Below, piece by piece: positions 43,919-53,366 of a DNA stretch of 64,000 nucleotides; position 1 is the first letter of the stretch, and each line of letters opens with the position of its first letter. A program made the position numbers and the translations under genes. The notes below the pieces were generated by a model. That model was not told where the DNA came from, did no database searches, and saw nothing but the letters and a program-made list of their open reading frames with translations. Source of the DNA: Agaribacterium haliotis (GTDB taxonomy: Bacteria; Pseudomonadota; Gammaproteobacteria; Pseudomonadales; Cellvibrionaceae); contig NZ_NKQJ01000006.1 in assembly GCF_002312815.1 (NCBI RefSeq), positions 1-64,000 of the forward strand. Direction: 5' to 3'.

Positions 43919-44653
43919 ATGATTATTCCCGCGTACAACCAAGAAATAGATCAAATCTTGCAACAAATTGAGTCTTCCGCTTGTCGCTCGATTGTGATTA
44001 CCAGCATTAACCCAGGCGAAGGCGTCAGTAGCCTTAGCGCTTCACTGGTGAACCGGCTGATGCTAAATGGTAAAAAAACGCTGTTAGTCGATTTAAACCC
44101 GCAGTCGCCAAGCTTAGATGTTGCTATCGAGCAAATACCGCCTACCCCCGACAGTAACAGCGACGCCGCGGCTCTATTTCACTCGGAACTAATGATGACC
44201 AAAGAGGGGCAAGCGCTGCTACATGCAAGCCAGCTAAACAGCGGCTTGAATTCTTCAGCCAAGTTGCGCCAACCAGGTGTTTTTAAGCGCCACTTACAAC
44301 AGTGGTGTGAGTGCTTTGACTACATCATTATCGATAGCCCCTGTGTGCAAAACGATACAACAACGACGCTGCCATGCACGCAAATTATTCAGCAGTGCGA
44401 CGGTGCGGTATTGGTGACACTTGCCGGTGTCACAACTGAAAGCATGCTCGTTCAGGCACTTGACAAGCTGACACTGCAGCGGCAAAAAATCATCGGCATT
44501 GTTGTGAACGACAGGTTTAACCCGGGCTTAAAAAGCGAATTGCTGCGCGAGATCGACAAGCTGTCTGCGTTACTGCCAAGCCTGTTCTCCGGCGCCCTGA
44601 CTTACTGTCGCAAGCTTATTCGAAACAACCGTTTGCTGGCGTTAGATTTATAA
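43919..44653 (+). CDS. sypD: CpsD/CapB-like ATPase with altered Walker A (SypD-like)
   Basis: 244 residues. The fold is that of bacterial tyrosine kinases of the BY family: residues 24-40 hold the P-loop, then LLVDLNPQSPS (Walker A' with its Asp) and YIIIDSP (Walker B). The P-loop reads INPGEGVSSLS, with Val where the catalytic Lys of GEGKS/T should be (residue 36). There is no C-terminal tyrosine cluster. It may therefore lack kinase activity and serve only as a structural partner of SypO. It sits between sypC and the hybrid kinase gene in one operon. Confidence 0.8.
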   Translation: MIIPAYNQEIDQILQQIESSACRSIVITSINPGEGVSSLSASLVNRLMLNGKKTLLVDLNPQSPSLDVAIEQIPPTPDSNSDAAALFHSELMMTKEGQALLHASQLNSGLNSSAKLRQPGVFKRHLQQWCECFDYIIIDSPCVQNDTTTTLPCTQIIQQCDGAVLVTLAGVTTESMLVQALDKLTLQRQKIIGIVVNDRFNPGLKSELLREIDKLSALLPSLFSGALTYCRKLIRNNRLLALDL

Positions 44654-44679
44654 CGCTTGCCCAGACTAGACTATCCTTA

Positions 44680-47364
44680 ATGGCAGCTAAGATGACAGTG
44701 AAAAACAACATGCTCTCAAGTAACGAAGTTCCTTCAAAACTAGGTCTACTGCTGGTAGACGATGAAGAGTTCAATCTAAAGGCATTAAAACGCATACTCA
44801 GAGACCAAGGTTTTAACATCTTCTGCGCTCGCGATGGCCTGGCCGCCCTGGAACTGATGGAGCGCGAGCAGATCGCCATTATTATTTCAGATATGCGCAT
44901 GCCGAATATGTCAGGTGACGACTTACTAATTAAAATAGATGAGCGCTGGCCGGAAACACTAAAGATAGTTCTTACCGGCTACACCGATATAAGTAACACC
45001 TTAAACCTTCTCAATGCTTCAAGCATCTACCGCTATATCAGTAAACCGTGGGATGACGACTTCCTGCTTTCTACGGTGCACGAAGCCGCCGCAATATACT
45101 GGGGCAAGGTGATGGATTATTGCGTTGAGAAAAACACCCTGGCTCAGAATGAAAAGCTGCAAGAATCCAACACCCACCTTCGCCACTCGGTCGAACAGAG
45201 CCAAGCTCGATTAAAGAAAGTCAACGAAAAACTAAAAAGTGCCTACGATGGAGAAAGACGTTTACGTCGAGCCCGCCAGGAAGCAGAAAAAGAGAGCAGC
45301 GCCAAAAGCCGTTTCCTGGCAACGATGAGTCACGAAATACGAACCCCTCTCAACGCGATTATCGCCACCAACTCCCTGTTACTTGAATCAACACTTAGCG
45401 ACGAGCAAAAAGAACTGGTTCAACTTAGCCTAAACGGTGGCAAGACCTTATTGTCGCTTATCAACGACATTCTCGATTTCAGTAAAATTAATGCCGACAA
45501 ACTCGAACTTCAAAACAGCTGGTTTGATTTATTGAAGTTGGTCGACGACAGCTGCGAACTGATGAGTGGCCAGGTAATCAATAAACCCGTAGAAATTATT
45601 ACCCTTACCGACGACAAGGTACCGCGCGAATGTTTTGGTGATGAAGGTCGCATCAAACAGATTTTGAACAATCTCATATCCAATGCACTTAAGTTTACTG
45701 AGTTTGGCTGTGTCGCTGTCGAGGTGAGCATGCACGATACGCTGACAATCAAGGTGCGCGATACCGGTATCGGTATGTCTGCTGAGAACTTAAAGCATAT
45801 ATTTGACGAGTTCACTCAAGTTGATGACAGCACAACCAGGCGAACCGGCGGTACCGGTTTAGGTTTAACCATTTGCAAACAACTGACCGAACTTATGGGG
45901 GGGAATATCAGCGTGCAGTCGAGCTTGAACGAAGGCAGCTGTTTTAGCGTCGAACTACCGATTAAAAGTAGAAGTTTGCTGCATTTACCCAGAGTCAAAC
46001 AAACAAAACCCGAGTGTATTTTATTAAGCCAAAACCCATCGTTATTTACTTACTTAAAGCGCCAATTAGAACTATTTAACATTCAGCTAAATTACTCCGA
46101 TAGCAATCATTTTGAGATAGATAAATCCGGGCACTATGCCGCTATATTTTACGATTTAGATACGGTTTGCCCTCTGCCAAACGATAACAGCAGCAACAAA
46201 AATAGCAACAAAAATAACAACAAAGCGTCAAACAATATGGATAACGGCAGTCAAAACCAGCGGCAAGCACTTAATATTGCCCTGATATCAAACGATGGTT
46301 TTGGCCGGGAGAAAACACTTAAACAGCAGTTTTTCGACTTGGTACTTCGCAAGCCCCTTGGGCTCAGGTCTTTGCTTACCAATTTTTTACAAAGCTTTGT
46401 CAAACACCACCACTACAGCACCGACGACTTTCAATTCGAAGGCGAAAACTGGCAAAAACAAGCAGACGAACATAATTATCAATACAGCTTATATATACCT
46501 GCAAAGATTTTAGTTGCCGAAGACAGTCCATCTAATCAAGCCGTTATAAAAAGCATATTAAAAAACCTAGGCGTTGAGGTTGATATTGCCAATAATGGCC
46601 AGGAAGCTGTCGAGAAGGCGCAACAAAATAGCTACGACCTTATTCTTATGGATATGGCAATGCCGATCAAAGATGGCATTAGTGCCAGTAAAGAAATTAT
46701 TAAACAAGCGGGATCTACACACCGCTGCCCGATCCTTGCTCTGACCGCAAACGCCTACAAAGAAGACAGACAGCGCTGCAGCGAAGCAGGCATGAGTGAC
46801 TTTATCAGCAAACCGATAGATGTTGCATTATTCAGAGAAAAAATTAGTTACTGGTGTGGGCAACACCGGCCGCAGCTTGATGTAGAAACGCCTATAGATA
46901 TATCGCTCTCGACGACAACCGAAACCAAGTCTGATCCAGGTTCTGAGCCAATGCCTGAATCAGAACCTGAGACCGGGCCAAATTCTTACGAGCACGGTCA
47001 ATCACAACAGCATTGTGAGCTGCTTGACTTTTCAATACTAAAACAACTTGAAAGAGACACATCTTCGGAAGTTTTACCCGACATCATTTCGATTTTCATC
47101 GACGAGACCGAACAGCGTATACCGCTGATGATGAACTTATTTGATCAAGAACAGTGGCAAGCCTTAGGCTCTGAAGCTCACACCTTAAAAAGTAGCAGCG
47201 GAAGTTTTGGCGCAGCGAAACTACAAAAGCTTGCAGAGAAGATAGAACAGCATGCACTGCAAAATGATAAAGCGCGCAGCGTGCCTCTCAGGGCCGAACT
47301 ACATAAGCTGGCCCAACTAAGCTTAGCTGCAATAAAAGATGTGCAAAAAAACGGGCTGAATTAA
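44680..47364 (+). CDS. sypF: Hybrid histidine kinase REC-HK-pseudoREC-REC-HPt (SypF-like)
   Basis: 894 residues (start could also be 44692 or 44710). Domains: REC1 (about 20-135, Asp71), coiled coil (145-205), HisKA with TMSHEIRTPL (His218), HATPase (330-430; N-box NLISNALKF, G2 GTGLGL), a receiver-like but degenerate segment with an Asn-rich insert (440-570), REC2 (605-725, Asp658), and a C-terminal HPt (835; AHTLKSSSG). There is no membrane segment; V. fischeri SypF has membrane helices instead of the first REC. It should phosphorylate SypG and/or SypE through the HPt, with input coming from another kinase via REC1. Confidence 0.85.
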   Translation: MAAKMTVKNNMLSSNEVPSKLGLLLVDDEEFNLKALKRILRDQGFNIFCARDGLAALELMEREQIAIIISDMRMPNMSGDDLLIKIDERWPETLKIVLTGYTDISNTLNLLNASSIYRYISKPWDDDFLLSTVHEAAAIYWGKVMDYCVEKNTLAQNEKLQESNTHLRHSVEQSQARLKKVNEKLKSAYDGERRLRRARQEAEKESSAKSRFLATMSHEIRTPLNAIIATNSLLLESTLSDEQKELVQLSLNGGKTLLSLINDILDFSKINADKLELQNSWFDLLKLVDDSCELMSGQVINKPVEIITLTDDKVPRECFGDEGRIKQILNNLISNALKFTEFGCVAVEVSMHDTLTIKVRDTGIGMSAENLKHIFDEFTQVDDSTTRRTGGTGLGLTICKQLTELMGGNISVQSSLNEGSCFSVELPIKSRSLLHLPRVKQTKPECILLSQNPSLFTYLKRQLELFNIQLNYSDSNHFEIDKSGHYAAIFYDLDTVCPLPNDNSSNKNSNKNNNKASNNMDNGSQNQRQALNIALISNDGFGREKTLKQQFFDLVLRKPLGLRSLLTNFLQSFVKHHHYSTDDFQFEGENWQKQADEHNYQYSLYIPAKILVAEDSPSNQAVIKSILKNLGVEVDIANNGQEAVEKAQQNSYDLILMDMAMPIKDGISASKEIIKQAGSTHRCPILALTANAYKEDRQRCSEAGMSDFISKPIDVALFREKISYWCGQHRPQLDVETPIDISLSTTTETKSDPGSEPMPESEPETGPNSYEHGQSQQHCELLDFSILKQLERDTSSEVLPDIISIFIDETEQRIPLMMNLFDQEQWQALGSEAHTLKSSSGSFGAAKLQKLAEKIEQHALQNDKARSVPLRAELHKLAQLSLAAIKDVQKNGLN

Positions 47365-47490
47365 CACCGGTGAAGCACCGTTATAGCAACACCATAACTA
47401 GCAACAACACCAGAACTAACAACAACAGCATAACCAACCACAATATAGCTAACCACAACCAAATTAAGAGCATCCGGGCTGAGCAATGCC
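47365..47490. repeat. A/C-rich low-complexity spacer
   Basis: AACAAC/ACCAGAAC/ACCATAAC words recur, similar to the repeat at 10421-10467. There is no ORF. Confidence 0.6.
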
Positions 47491-47513
47491 AAGGCCCGCT
47501 GCGCGGCCTTTAT
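47491..47513 (+). promoter_or_regulatory. Hairpin covering the sypE translation start
   Basis: AAGGCC (47491-47496) and GGCCTT (47505-47510) form a stem that ends four bases before the ATG at 47515. It occupies the place of a ribosome site, so it may be an attenuator or a translation switch. Confidence 0.5.
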
Positions 47514-47514
47514 T

Positions 47515-49191
47515 ATGCCCAGTGATTTTACTTTCAAGCTCATTGAGCTACAGATCAGCGCAAACTACGAATCAATACGATCCGCGCGCGCTCAGCTTAA
47601 ATCCGCACTCGACACGCTCTTTATATCCGTTAACAACAAACAAAACCAAAAAATAGTTGATAACATTCAGCTTGTATTTTCCGAATGTGCAACAAACTTT
47701 GTTGAACATGAACAAGGCATCAATCGCATCGATGTTTTGTGCAGCCAGGAACAGAACCACCTGCTGTTGACGATCGGCAGCCTATCACCGTCAAACAGTG
47801 AAAAAAACTTAAAAGCCTGGCTTGAAAACTCAGCAGCTATTGAGCCCGATGCCTTCGATAAGCTCGCTAGTATCGACAAGCTCGAACTCTTTCGCTCCGG
47901 TGGTCGCGGCGCTGCCATTGTCAAAAGTAGCTGCGATCATATTGAAATACTCAAAAGCAGCTGTAAAAAAACGCCGTCGGCCTGTGCTTTATCGGCAACA
48001 ACACCACCGGCAACAGCCGGCGCCAGCATGTGGCAGAATCGGATACAGGCACAGTGGCAACTTCAGCAAGGCTCGCAGTTAAAGCTGTTGCTAATAGAAG
48101 ACGACCCTGCGCAAAACGCGCTGTATTCAGCCTACCTAGCCCTTAATTATCAACTGTGCTCTTGTACAAATTTAAACGACGCGCGGCAACAACTTAAAGA
48201 CAATGACTTTGATTTAATACTGTCGGACATTCATCTCAGCGACGGCAGTGGTTTTGAGTTAAAAAAGGATTTGCTCAAAACTAACAGCACCAGCGAAACC
48301 CCCTTTGTGCTGATGAGCGCAGACAGCAACGACAAGCTCTCAACCCGCGCGGCAGAACTCGGCGCCGATAGTTTTATTTTAAAACCGTTTACCAAGCACC
48401 AGTTACTCACCACCATTCAACGTGTATTGATACGCAGCAAACAACTTCGACGCCTGCACGACAAGCAGCTGTTAAGCCGTATTAGCCAAACACTGTGCGC
48501 CCGCCCGCCGCAAACGAGCGGTCGCTGGCGCTTAGCGCTGCACAGTGACGGCCCCGGCGAAGGCGGGGGCGACCTGATCGCATTTGAAAATGACGGTGCC
48601 ACATCGTTTATTATTGTCGCCGACATTATGGGGCACGATGTCGCCGCAAAATTCTTCAGCCACGCCTACCTCGGTTATATCCGCGGTTTATTGAGCGCTT
48701 ATAAACACATGCGCCGCAATAAAACAGACCTCTACCCCGACCCGGCCACCTTTCTTAGCGGTTTATCGCAAGCCCTGCACAGCGACAAACTGCTCTCGGC
48801 AAGCATGTGTACCTGCTGTGTTATTAAACTGTTTGATCAAGGAGAGCTACATATTGCCAGCGCTGGCCACCCCCCGGCCTGGAAAGTCACCCATGCAGAT
48901 ACACGGCCGCTCAACTCAGGGGGCATGTTACCCGGCCTCTTGGCCGACATAAGCTATTCTACAACTAAACACCAAATTAACAGCGCTGAGCGCATCGCCG
49001 TTGTGACCGATGGCTTGTTAGACACAGTACCGGGTAAAGCCAGCTGCGCCGAACAAAAACTAAAACAAAGCATGCAGGCCAGCCTGTCTCAGGATATTAA
49101 CACTGCCTGTGAACGCAGCTTTTACAGTGTGATTCAGCAAAATACTGTGCTAACCGACGACGCCGCGCTGTTAATGATAGAAACCATCTAA
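47515..49191 (+). CDS. sypE: RsbW kinase-REC-PP2C switch protein (SypE)
   Basis: 558 residues. The N-terminal domain (1-150) is RsbW-like HATPase: VFSECATNFVEHEQG (N-box) and SGGRGAAIVKSSCD (G2). The middle receiver (about 188-305) has IEDDPAQ, Asp238 in LSDIHLSD and ILKPF. The C-terminal PP2C/SpoIIE-type phosphatase (about 335-558) has GGGDLIAF, VADIMGHDVAAKF, AGHPPAW, VVTDGLLD and LTDDAALLM. This three-domain order is that of V. fischeri SypE, which adds or removes phosphate on SypA depending on receiver state. No good ribosome site; a hairpin sits at the start. Confidence 0.9.
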   Translation: MPSDFTFKLIELQISANYESIRSARAQLKSALDTLFISVNNKQNQKIVDNIQLVFSECATNFVEHEQGINRIDVLCSQEQNHLLLTIGSLSPSNSEKNLKAWLENSAAIEPDAFDKLASIDKLELFRSGGRGAAIVKSSCDHIEILKSSCKKTPSACALSATTPPATAGASMWQNRIQAQWQLQQGSQLKLLLIEDDPAQNALYSAYLALNYQLCSCTNLNDARQQLKDNDFDLILSDIHLSDGSGFELKKDLLKTNSTSETPFVLMSADSNDKLSTRAAELGADSFILKPFTKHQLLTTIQRVLIRSKQLRRLHDKQLLSRISQTLCARPPQTSGRWRLALHSDGPGEGGGDLIAFENDGATSFIIVADIMGHDVAAKFFSHAYLGYIRGLLSAYKHMRRNKTDLYPDPATFLSGLSQALHSDKLLSASMCTCCVIKLFDQGELHIASAGHPPAWKVTHADTRPLNSGGMLPGLLADISYSTTKHQINSAERIAVVTDGLLDTVPGKASCAEQKLKQSMQASLSQDINTACERSFYSVIQQNTVLTDDAALLMIETI

Positions 49192-49253
49192 GAAAGATAA
49201 ACACAAAGACAAGCTTTGCCGGCTTAAGCACTGAAGTAAAAGGGAACAAGACT

Positions 49254-50675
49254 GTGAGCCATATACCTAAACTACTACTTGTCGAAGATTCACCGTCACT
49301 GTCAGAAGTTTACAAACAGTACTTAAAAAAAGAACGCATTCACCTTTTTAGCGCCAGCAACGGCAGTGACGCTATCAGCCTGGCCAAAGCGCAGAGCCCA
49401 GATTTGGTTTTACTCGATCTAAAACTGCCCGATATCCCCGGCGAGCAGGTACTCACAGAAATAAAAAAGGCGCTGCCACAGTGCTGTGTGATTGTGATTA
49501 CCGCCCACGGTAATGTCGATATCGCCGTTGAACTTATGCGCCTTGGCGCCCATGACTTCCTGCAAAAACCCATCGACGCTACTCGCCTGCTAACCACGGT
49601 GCGCAACAATATAGAAAACTTAACTCTAAGGGCGCTCGTGTCCAACCTCAGCGGCTCTTATCAGCGCAAAGGCTTCCACGGCTTTGTTGGTAACTGTGCC
49701 CCGATGCAGGCGGTGTATCGTATTATCGAGTCGGCAGCGGCAAGTAAAGCGACAATATTTATTACCGGGGAAAGCGGCACCGGCAAAGAAGTGTGCGCCG
49801 AAGCCATACACAAACAAAGCCCGAGAAATTCCGGCGCTTTTATTGCGCTAAACTGCGGTGCCATCCCCAAAGACCTGATGGAAAGTGAAATTTTTGGCCA
49901 TGTCAAAGGCGCATTTACCGGGGCTGCAAGTGAGCGTAAAGGCGCGGCAACTCTCGCGGATGGGGGCACCTTGTTCCTCGATGAAATCGGCGAAATGGAC
50001 CTGGAGCTGCAGACCAAGCTTTTGCGTTTTATCCAGTCAGGCTCGGTAAAAAAGGTCGGCAGCAGCAAAGAAGAGCGCGTTGACGTACGTTTTATATGCG
50101 CAACAAATCGCGACCCTCTAGAGCAAATAGTCAGAGGAGAATTCAGAGAAGATCTTTATTATCGCCTAAACGTTGTACCGATTCACCTACCGGCTTTAAG
50201 AGAGCGCGACGACGATATCAACTTGCTATCTGAGCATTTTCTTCGTCTGTATGCCAAAGAAGACGGCAAGCAATTTGAAAGCCTATCAAGCGAAGTAAAA
50301 ACCCGCTTTAATAACTACGACTGGCCTGGCAACGTGCGCCAGCTGCAAAATATTATTCGCAATATTGTGGTACTCAACGACGCCCAAAGTGTCGAATTAC
50401 AGCACTTGCCCATGCCCTTTAAGCAAAGCCAAAACGAGCCCCCTGCCGAGCCCCAAGGCCTTACAGCAAATGAACAAGCTGAAGCCGTTCAGCGCTCAGC
50501 CGTTAACGGCGCTCAAACAAACCCGCAGACAAGCGGCGTGCGGCCGCTGGCAATTGTAGAGCGCGAAATTATCGAACACGCCATTTTGCACTGCCACGGC
50601 AATATTCCGCAGGCAGCGGCGCTGCTAAAAGTCAGCCCGTCGACCATCTACCGCAAAAAACAAAACTGGCACTGA
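49254..50675 (+). CDS. sypG: Sigma54-dependent response regulator (SypG)
   Basis: 473 residues from a GTG with AAGGGA upstream. Receiver (about 5-120): EDSP, Asp55 in LLDLKLPD, Lys in LQKPID. AAA+ domain (about 140-385): Walker A GESGTGKE (172-179), GAFTGA loop intact (219-224), Walker B LFLDEIGEMD. The C-terminal Fis-type helix-turn-helix (about 445-470) reads NIPQAAALLKVSPSTIYR. It activates sigma54 polymerase at enhancers. The five -24/-12 candidates and the ATTTTGCAA dyads in this window are its natural targets. Last gene of the operon. Confidence 0.95.
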   Translation: MSHIPKLLLVEDSPSLSEVYKQYLKKERIHLFSASNGSDAISLAKAQSPDLVLLDLKLPDIPGEQVLTEIKKALPQCCVIVITAHGNVDIAVELMRLGAHDFLQKPIDATRLLTTVRNNIENLTLRALVSNLSGSYQRKGFHGFVGNCAPMQAVYRIIESAAASKATIFITGESGTGKEVCAEAIHKQSPRNSGAFIALNCGAIPKDLMESEIFGHVKGAFTGAASERKGAATLADGGTLFLDEIGEMDLELQTKLLRFIQSGSVKKVGSSKEERVDVRFICATNRDPLEQIVRGEFREDLYYRLNVVPIHLPALRERDDDINLLSEHFLRLYAKEDGKQFESLSSEVKTRFNNYDWPGNVRQLQNIIRNIVVLNDAQSVELQHLPMPFKQSQNEPPAEPQGLTANEQAEAVQRSAVNGAQTNPQTSGVRPLAIVEREIIEHAILHCHGNIPQAAALLKVSPSTIYRKKQNWH

Positions 50676-50676
50676 G

Positions 50677-51882
50677 CTAGCTAATCTCTCTGTCGCGAAA
50701 GCCCATCAAATACAAAATCGCATCGAGACCGAGATTGGAGATTGCATTTTTTGCCTCCGCCCTTACCAGGGGTTTGGCTCGGAAGGCGATGCCGAGGCCG
50801 GCAATGCTGAGCATCGGCAAATCATTGGCACCATCGCCGACGGCAACCACCTGCTTTAGACTGATCTGCTCTTTGGCAGCGAGCTCGCGCAACAAATCGG
50901 CTTTGCGCTGACCGTCGACAATCTGAGTGTGCACTTCACCGCTAACCTTGCCATCGACGATGTCGAGGTCGTTGGCGTAGACATAGTCAATGCCAAGCTT
51001 TTGCTGTAAATAGTTGCCAAAATAATTAAAACCGCCGCTCAGGATCGCCGTTTTATAGCCGAGCTTGCGCAAGGTTGATATCAAGCGTTCGGCCCCTTCT
51101 GTCACCGGCAGTTTTTCGGCAATGCCCTGCAAGACACTTTCATCCAGGCCCTTTAATAAGGCAACGCGCTCGCGAAAGCTCTGCTGGAAATCAAGCTCGC
51201 CGCGCATCGCCGCTTCAGTAATCGCGATCACTTTCTCGCCGACACCGGCCGCCTTGGCAAGCTCGTCGATGACTTCGGTTTCGATTAAGGTGCTGTCCAT
51301 ATCAAAACACACAAGCCTGCGTGTGCGCCGGAACATGTTGTCTTCCTGGAAGGCGATATCGACATCCAGTTCAGAGGCGAGCTCGGCAAAGCGCGCGCGC
51401 AGCTCTGTAGTATCGTCGACGTGACCGCGCGCGCTGAACTCAACACAGGCACTCGCGCCATTGCCTTCGAGCGGCACACGGCCACTCAAACGACTAATAT
51501 TGTCGATATTCAGACTGTGCTCAGCCATAATTCGGGTCAGCTTACTAATTTGCTCGGCGCTGATTTGCCGCGCCAGTAGTGTCACGATATGGCGGGGTTT
51601 ACCCTGCAGCGCAACCCAATCTTCATATTCTGCTTCATCGATGGGTTGAAAGCGCACTTGCATGTCGAGCTCGTGCGCGGCAAATAGAATTTTTTTAACA
51701 ACGTTGCCGCTGTGTTCGGCATCGGCAAGCTCAACTAACATGCCTAAGTTGAGGTTCTCGTGAATAACGGCCTGGCCGAGATCGAGAATATTGGCCTCGG
51801 CCTCGGCGAGCAGGGCTGAGATTTTGGAGGTAACAGCGGGCTTGTCTCGCCCAAAAAGCGTGATGAGTAACAGTTCGCGCAC
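50677..51882 (-). CDS. serB: Phosphoserine phosphatase
   Basis: 401 residues, a long SerB with two N-terminal ACT-like regulatory domains (about 1-165; LITLFGRDKPAVTSK and VTLLARQISAEQ) and a HAD domain (about 190-390): DMDSTLIETEVIDE (nucleophile Asp), AILSGGF and VGDGANDLPML. It removes phosphate from phosphoserine, the last step of serine synthesis. GTG start. Its 3' end is two bases from the convergent sypG stop. Confidence 0.95.
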   Translation of the reverse strand: MRELLLITLFGRDKPAVTSKISALLAEAEANILDLGQAVIHENLNLGMLVELADAEHSGNVVKKILFAAHELDMQVRFQPIDEAEYEDWVALQGKPRHIVTLLARQISAEQISKLTRIMAEHSLNIDNISRLSGRVPLEGNGASACVEFSARGHVDDTTELRARFAELASELDVDIAFQEDNMFRRTRRLVCFDMDSTLIETEVIDELAKAAGVGEKVIAITEAAMRGELDFQQSFRERVALLKGLDESVLQGIAEKLPVTEGAERLISTLRKLGYKTAILSGGFNYFGNYLQQKLGIDYVYANDLDIVDGKVSGEVHTQIVDGQRKADLLRELAAKEQISLKQVVAVGDGANDLPMLSIAGLGIAFRAKPLVRAEAKNAISNLGLDAILYLMGFRDREIS

Positions 51883-52096
51883 AGTCGTGACTTCTAATTA
51901 ATTAGCAACTAGGCCATTATAACGGATATCGTGACAGCACAGTGAAGCGCTGCCCCAGGCTTGATAATTTGGTCGCGAGATCAAACAAAATTGCCTTTTT
52001 TAGCCCAGAGAGTGAGCAAGCTCAGCTTTAACCGGTACTGAGTAAACACAACAATAACCAATGACGCACCGCTCCCTTAGAGAATACGGATAAATC

Positions 52097-53251
52097 TTGA
52101 TCAGCTTAGAACAACCAGTTAAACGCCTCGCTATATTTGCTTTGGGCCTGAGCTTCGGCTTAATCGCCGTGCTCGCGTCGGTGCACAGCAGTTGGCAGCA
52201 ACAACAACTCGCGCAGCAAAACCACTACGGTCAGGCGCTGACTAAAGCCACCGCAAGAGAAGCCGTCGCCGCCGCGTTTGCCCGCGACCTTGTCAGCCTC
52301 GGCGCCATCGTTCAAGCTGCCGCCGGCAGCGAGGATGTGCTGCGTGTTGCCGTGTACAACGCGGAAAATCAGATATGGGTTCAAGCCGGGCCCGCTATCC
52401 GGGTTTTACCTGAGCAGGCTTTGCGCTTTGAACAGCCGATTACCCTGGAAAACAGCATTGCCGGCGCCGTCGAGCTCTACCTCAAGCCCCGCCCCTACCA
52501 ACTGCCGCTGCAAGGCTTGTACAACTTACTCATTCTCGGCGGGCTGGGCTACGCCGCCTTCAGTCTGCTCTACCACAGCAAACTGCGTATTCGCCTGCCT
52601 CAGCGCCGCCGGCCCAGCCCGCAAGCGCAAGACAATGCAGCCGAGCTAAATACAAGCGAGCCATCGGCAAAATCAACAACAGCCACTGACAGCGACGTAC
52701 ACGAACGCTTTATTTGCTATGAGCCGCAAAGTGCCTGTGTGGCCCTGCGCATTAAAAATGTCTCTGTGCTGCAAAATCAGCTTAGCGGCGCGATGTTTCG
52801 CTCCACTTTTAAAACTTTTGAAGTCAAACTGAACAATATTGGCGCCTTGTATGGCGCTGACAGTTGGCGCTGGCACAACGATAGGTATTTAATTGAAGTG
52901 CAGGCTGAAAGCCAGGAGCAGGCGCTGTTTAACGCCGCCTGCTGTGCCAAACTGATGCTCGATCTGTGTGGCATTATCGACCGCGTACCACTGGATCTGA
53001 GTGCCCAGGTCGGCCTTGATGAAAACACGCTCGAAAGCGCCAGCATGCCGTTTGTTGGGCTCGCTATTGAAGACTGTGCCGACAGCCTTTTACTGCTCCA
53101 GGACAGAGTCAGTTTGCTCGAATACGGCGATACCAGCGCCAACTGCCAGCTTATTGCAGAGTTTCACTCGCCCTACGCGGAACTGTTACACAAACAAATG
53201 CAGAGTTTGAAACAGGCAAGTAAAACCCCGGCTCAAAAACAAGTCAGCTGA
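52097..53251 (+). CDS. AhpA/YtjB-family membrane protein
   Basis: 384 residues from a TTG at 52097. One N-terminal membrane helix (about 10-28), a periplasmic-type domain of about 110 residues (ATAREAVAAAFARDLVSLGA), a second helix (about 140-160; LLILGGLGYAAF), then a cytoplasmic domain with repeated Leu/Cys-rich strands. This layout and the position divergent from serB match the SMP/YtjB family, which is often found beside serB. Its function is poorly defined; a link to membrane stress has been proposed for homologues. Confidence 0.8.
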   Translation: MISLEQPVKRLAIFALGLSFGLIAVLASVHSSWQQQQLAQQNHYGQALTKATAREAVAAAFARDLVSLGAIVQAAAGSEDVLRVAVYNAENQIWVQAGPAIRVLPEQALRFEQPITLENSIAGAVELYLKPRPYQLPLQGLYNLLILGGLGYAAFSLLYHSKLRIRLPQRRRPSPQAQDNAAELNTSEPSAKSTTATDSDVHERFICYEPQSACVALRIKNVSVLQNQLSGAMFRSTFKTFEVKLNNIGALYGADSWRWHNDRYLIEVQAESQEQALFNAACCAKLMLDLCGIIDRVPLDLSAQVGLDENTLESASMPFVGLAIEDCADSLLLLQDRVSLLEYGDTSANCQLIAEFHSPYAELLHKQMQSLKQASKTPAQKQVS

Positions 53252-53260
53252 GCACAAAAA

Positions 53261-53299
53261 CAGTCACCAAAGTGTCACCGCCGCTTCATGCAAGCGTCA
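53261..53299 (+). promoter_or_regulatory. Pho box array upstream of the OlsF-like gene
   Basis: PhoB half-sites GTCAC, GTCAC, TTCAT and GTCAT start at 53263, 53274, 53285 and 53296, each exactly 11 bp apart. The first pair matches the consensus CTGTCATAWAWCTGTCAY at 14 of 18 positions. Confidence 0.7.
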
Positions 53300-53366
53300 T
53301 ACTAGCCATCTAGCCTGCTGCGCAAGGCGCACAGCTTAAGCTGTGCTTTGCACAAGTAGGTGAATT

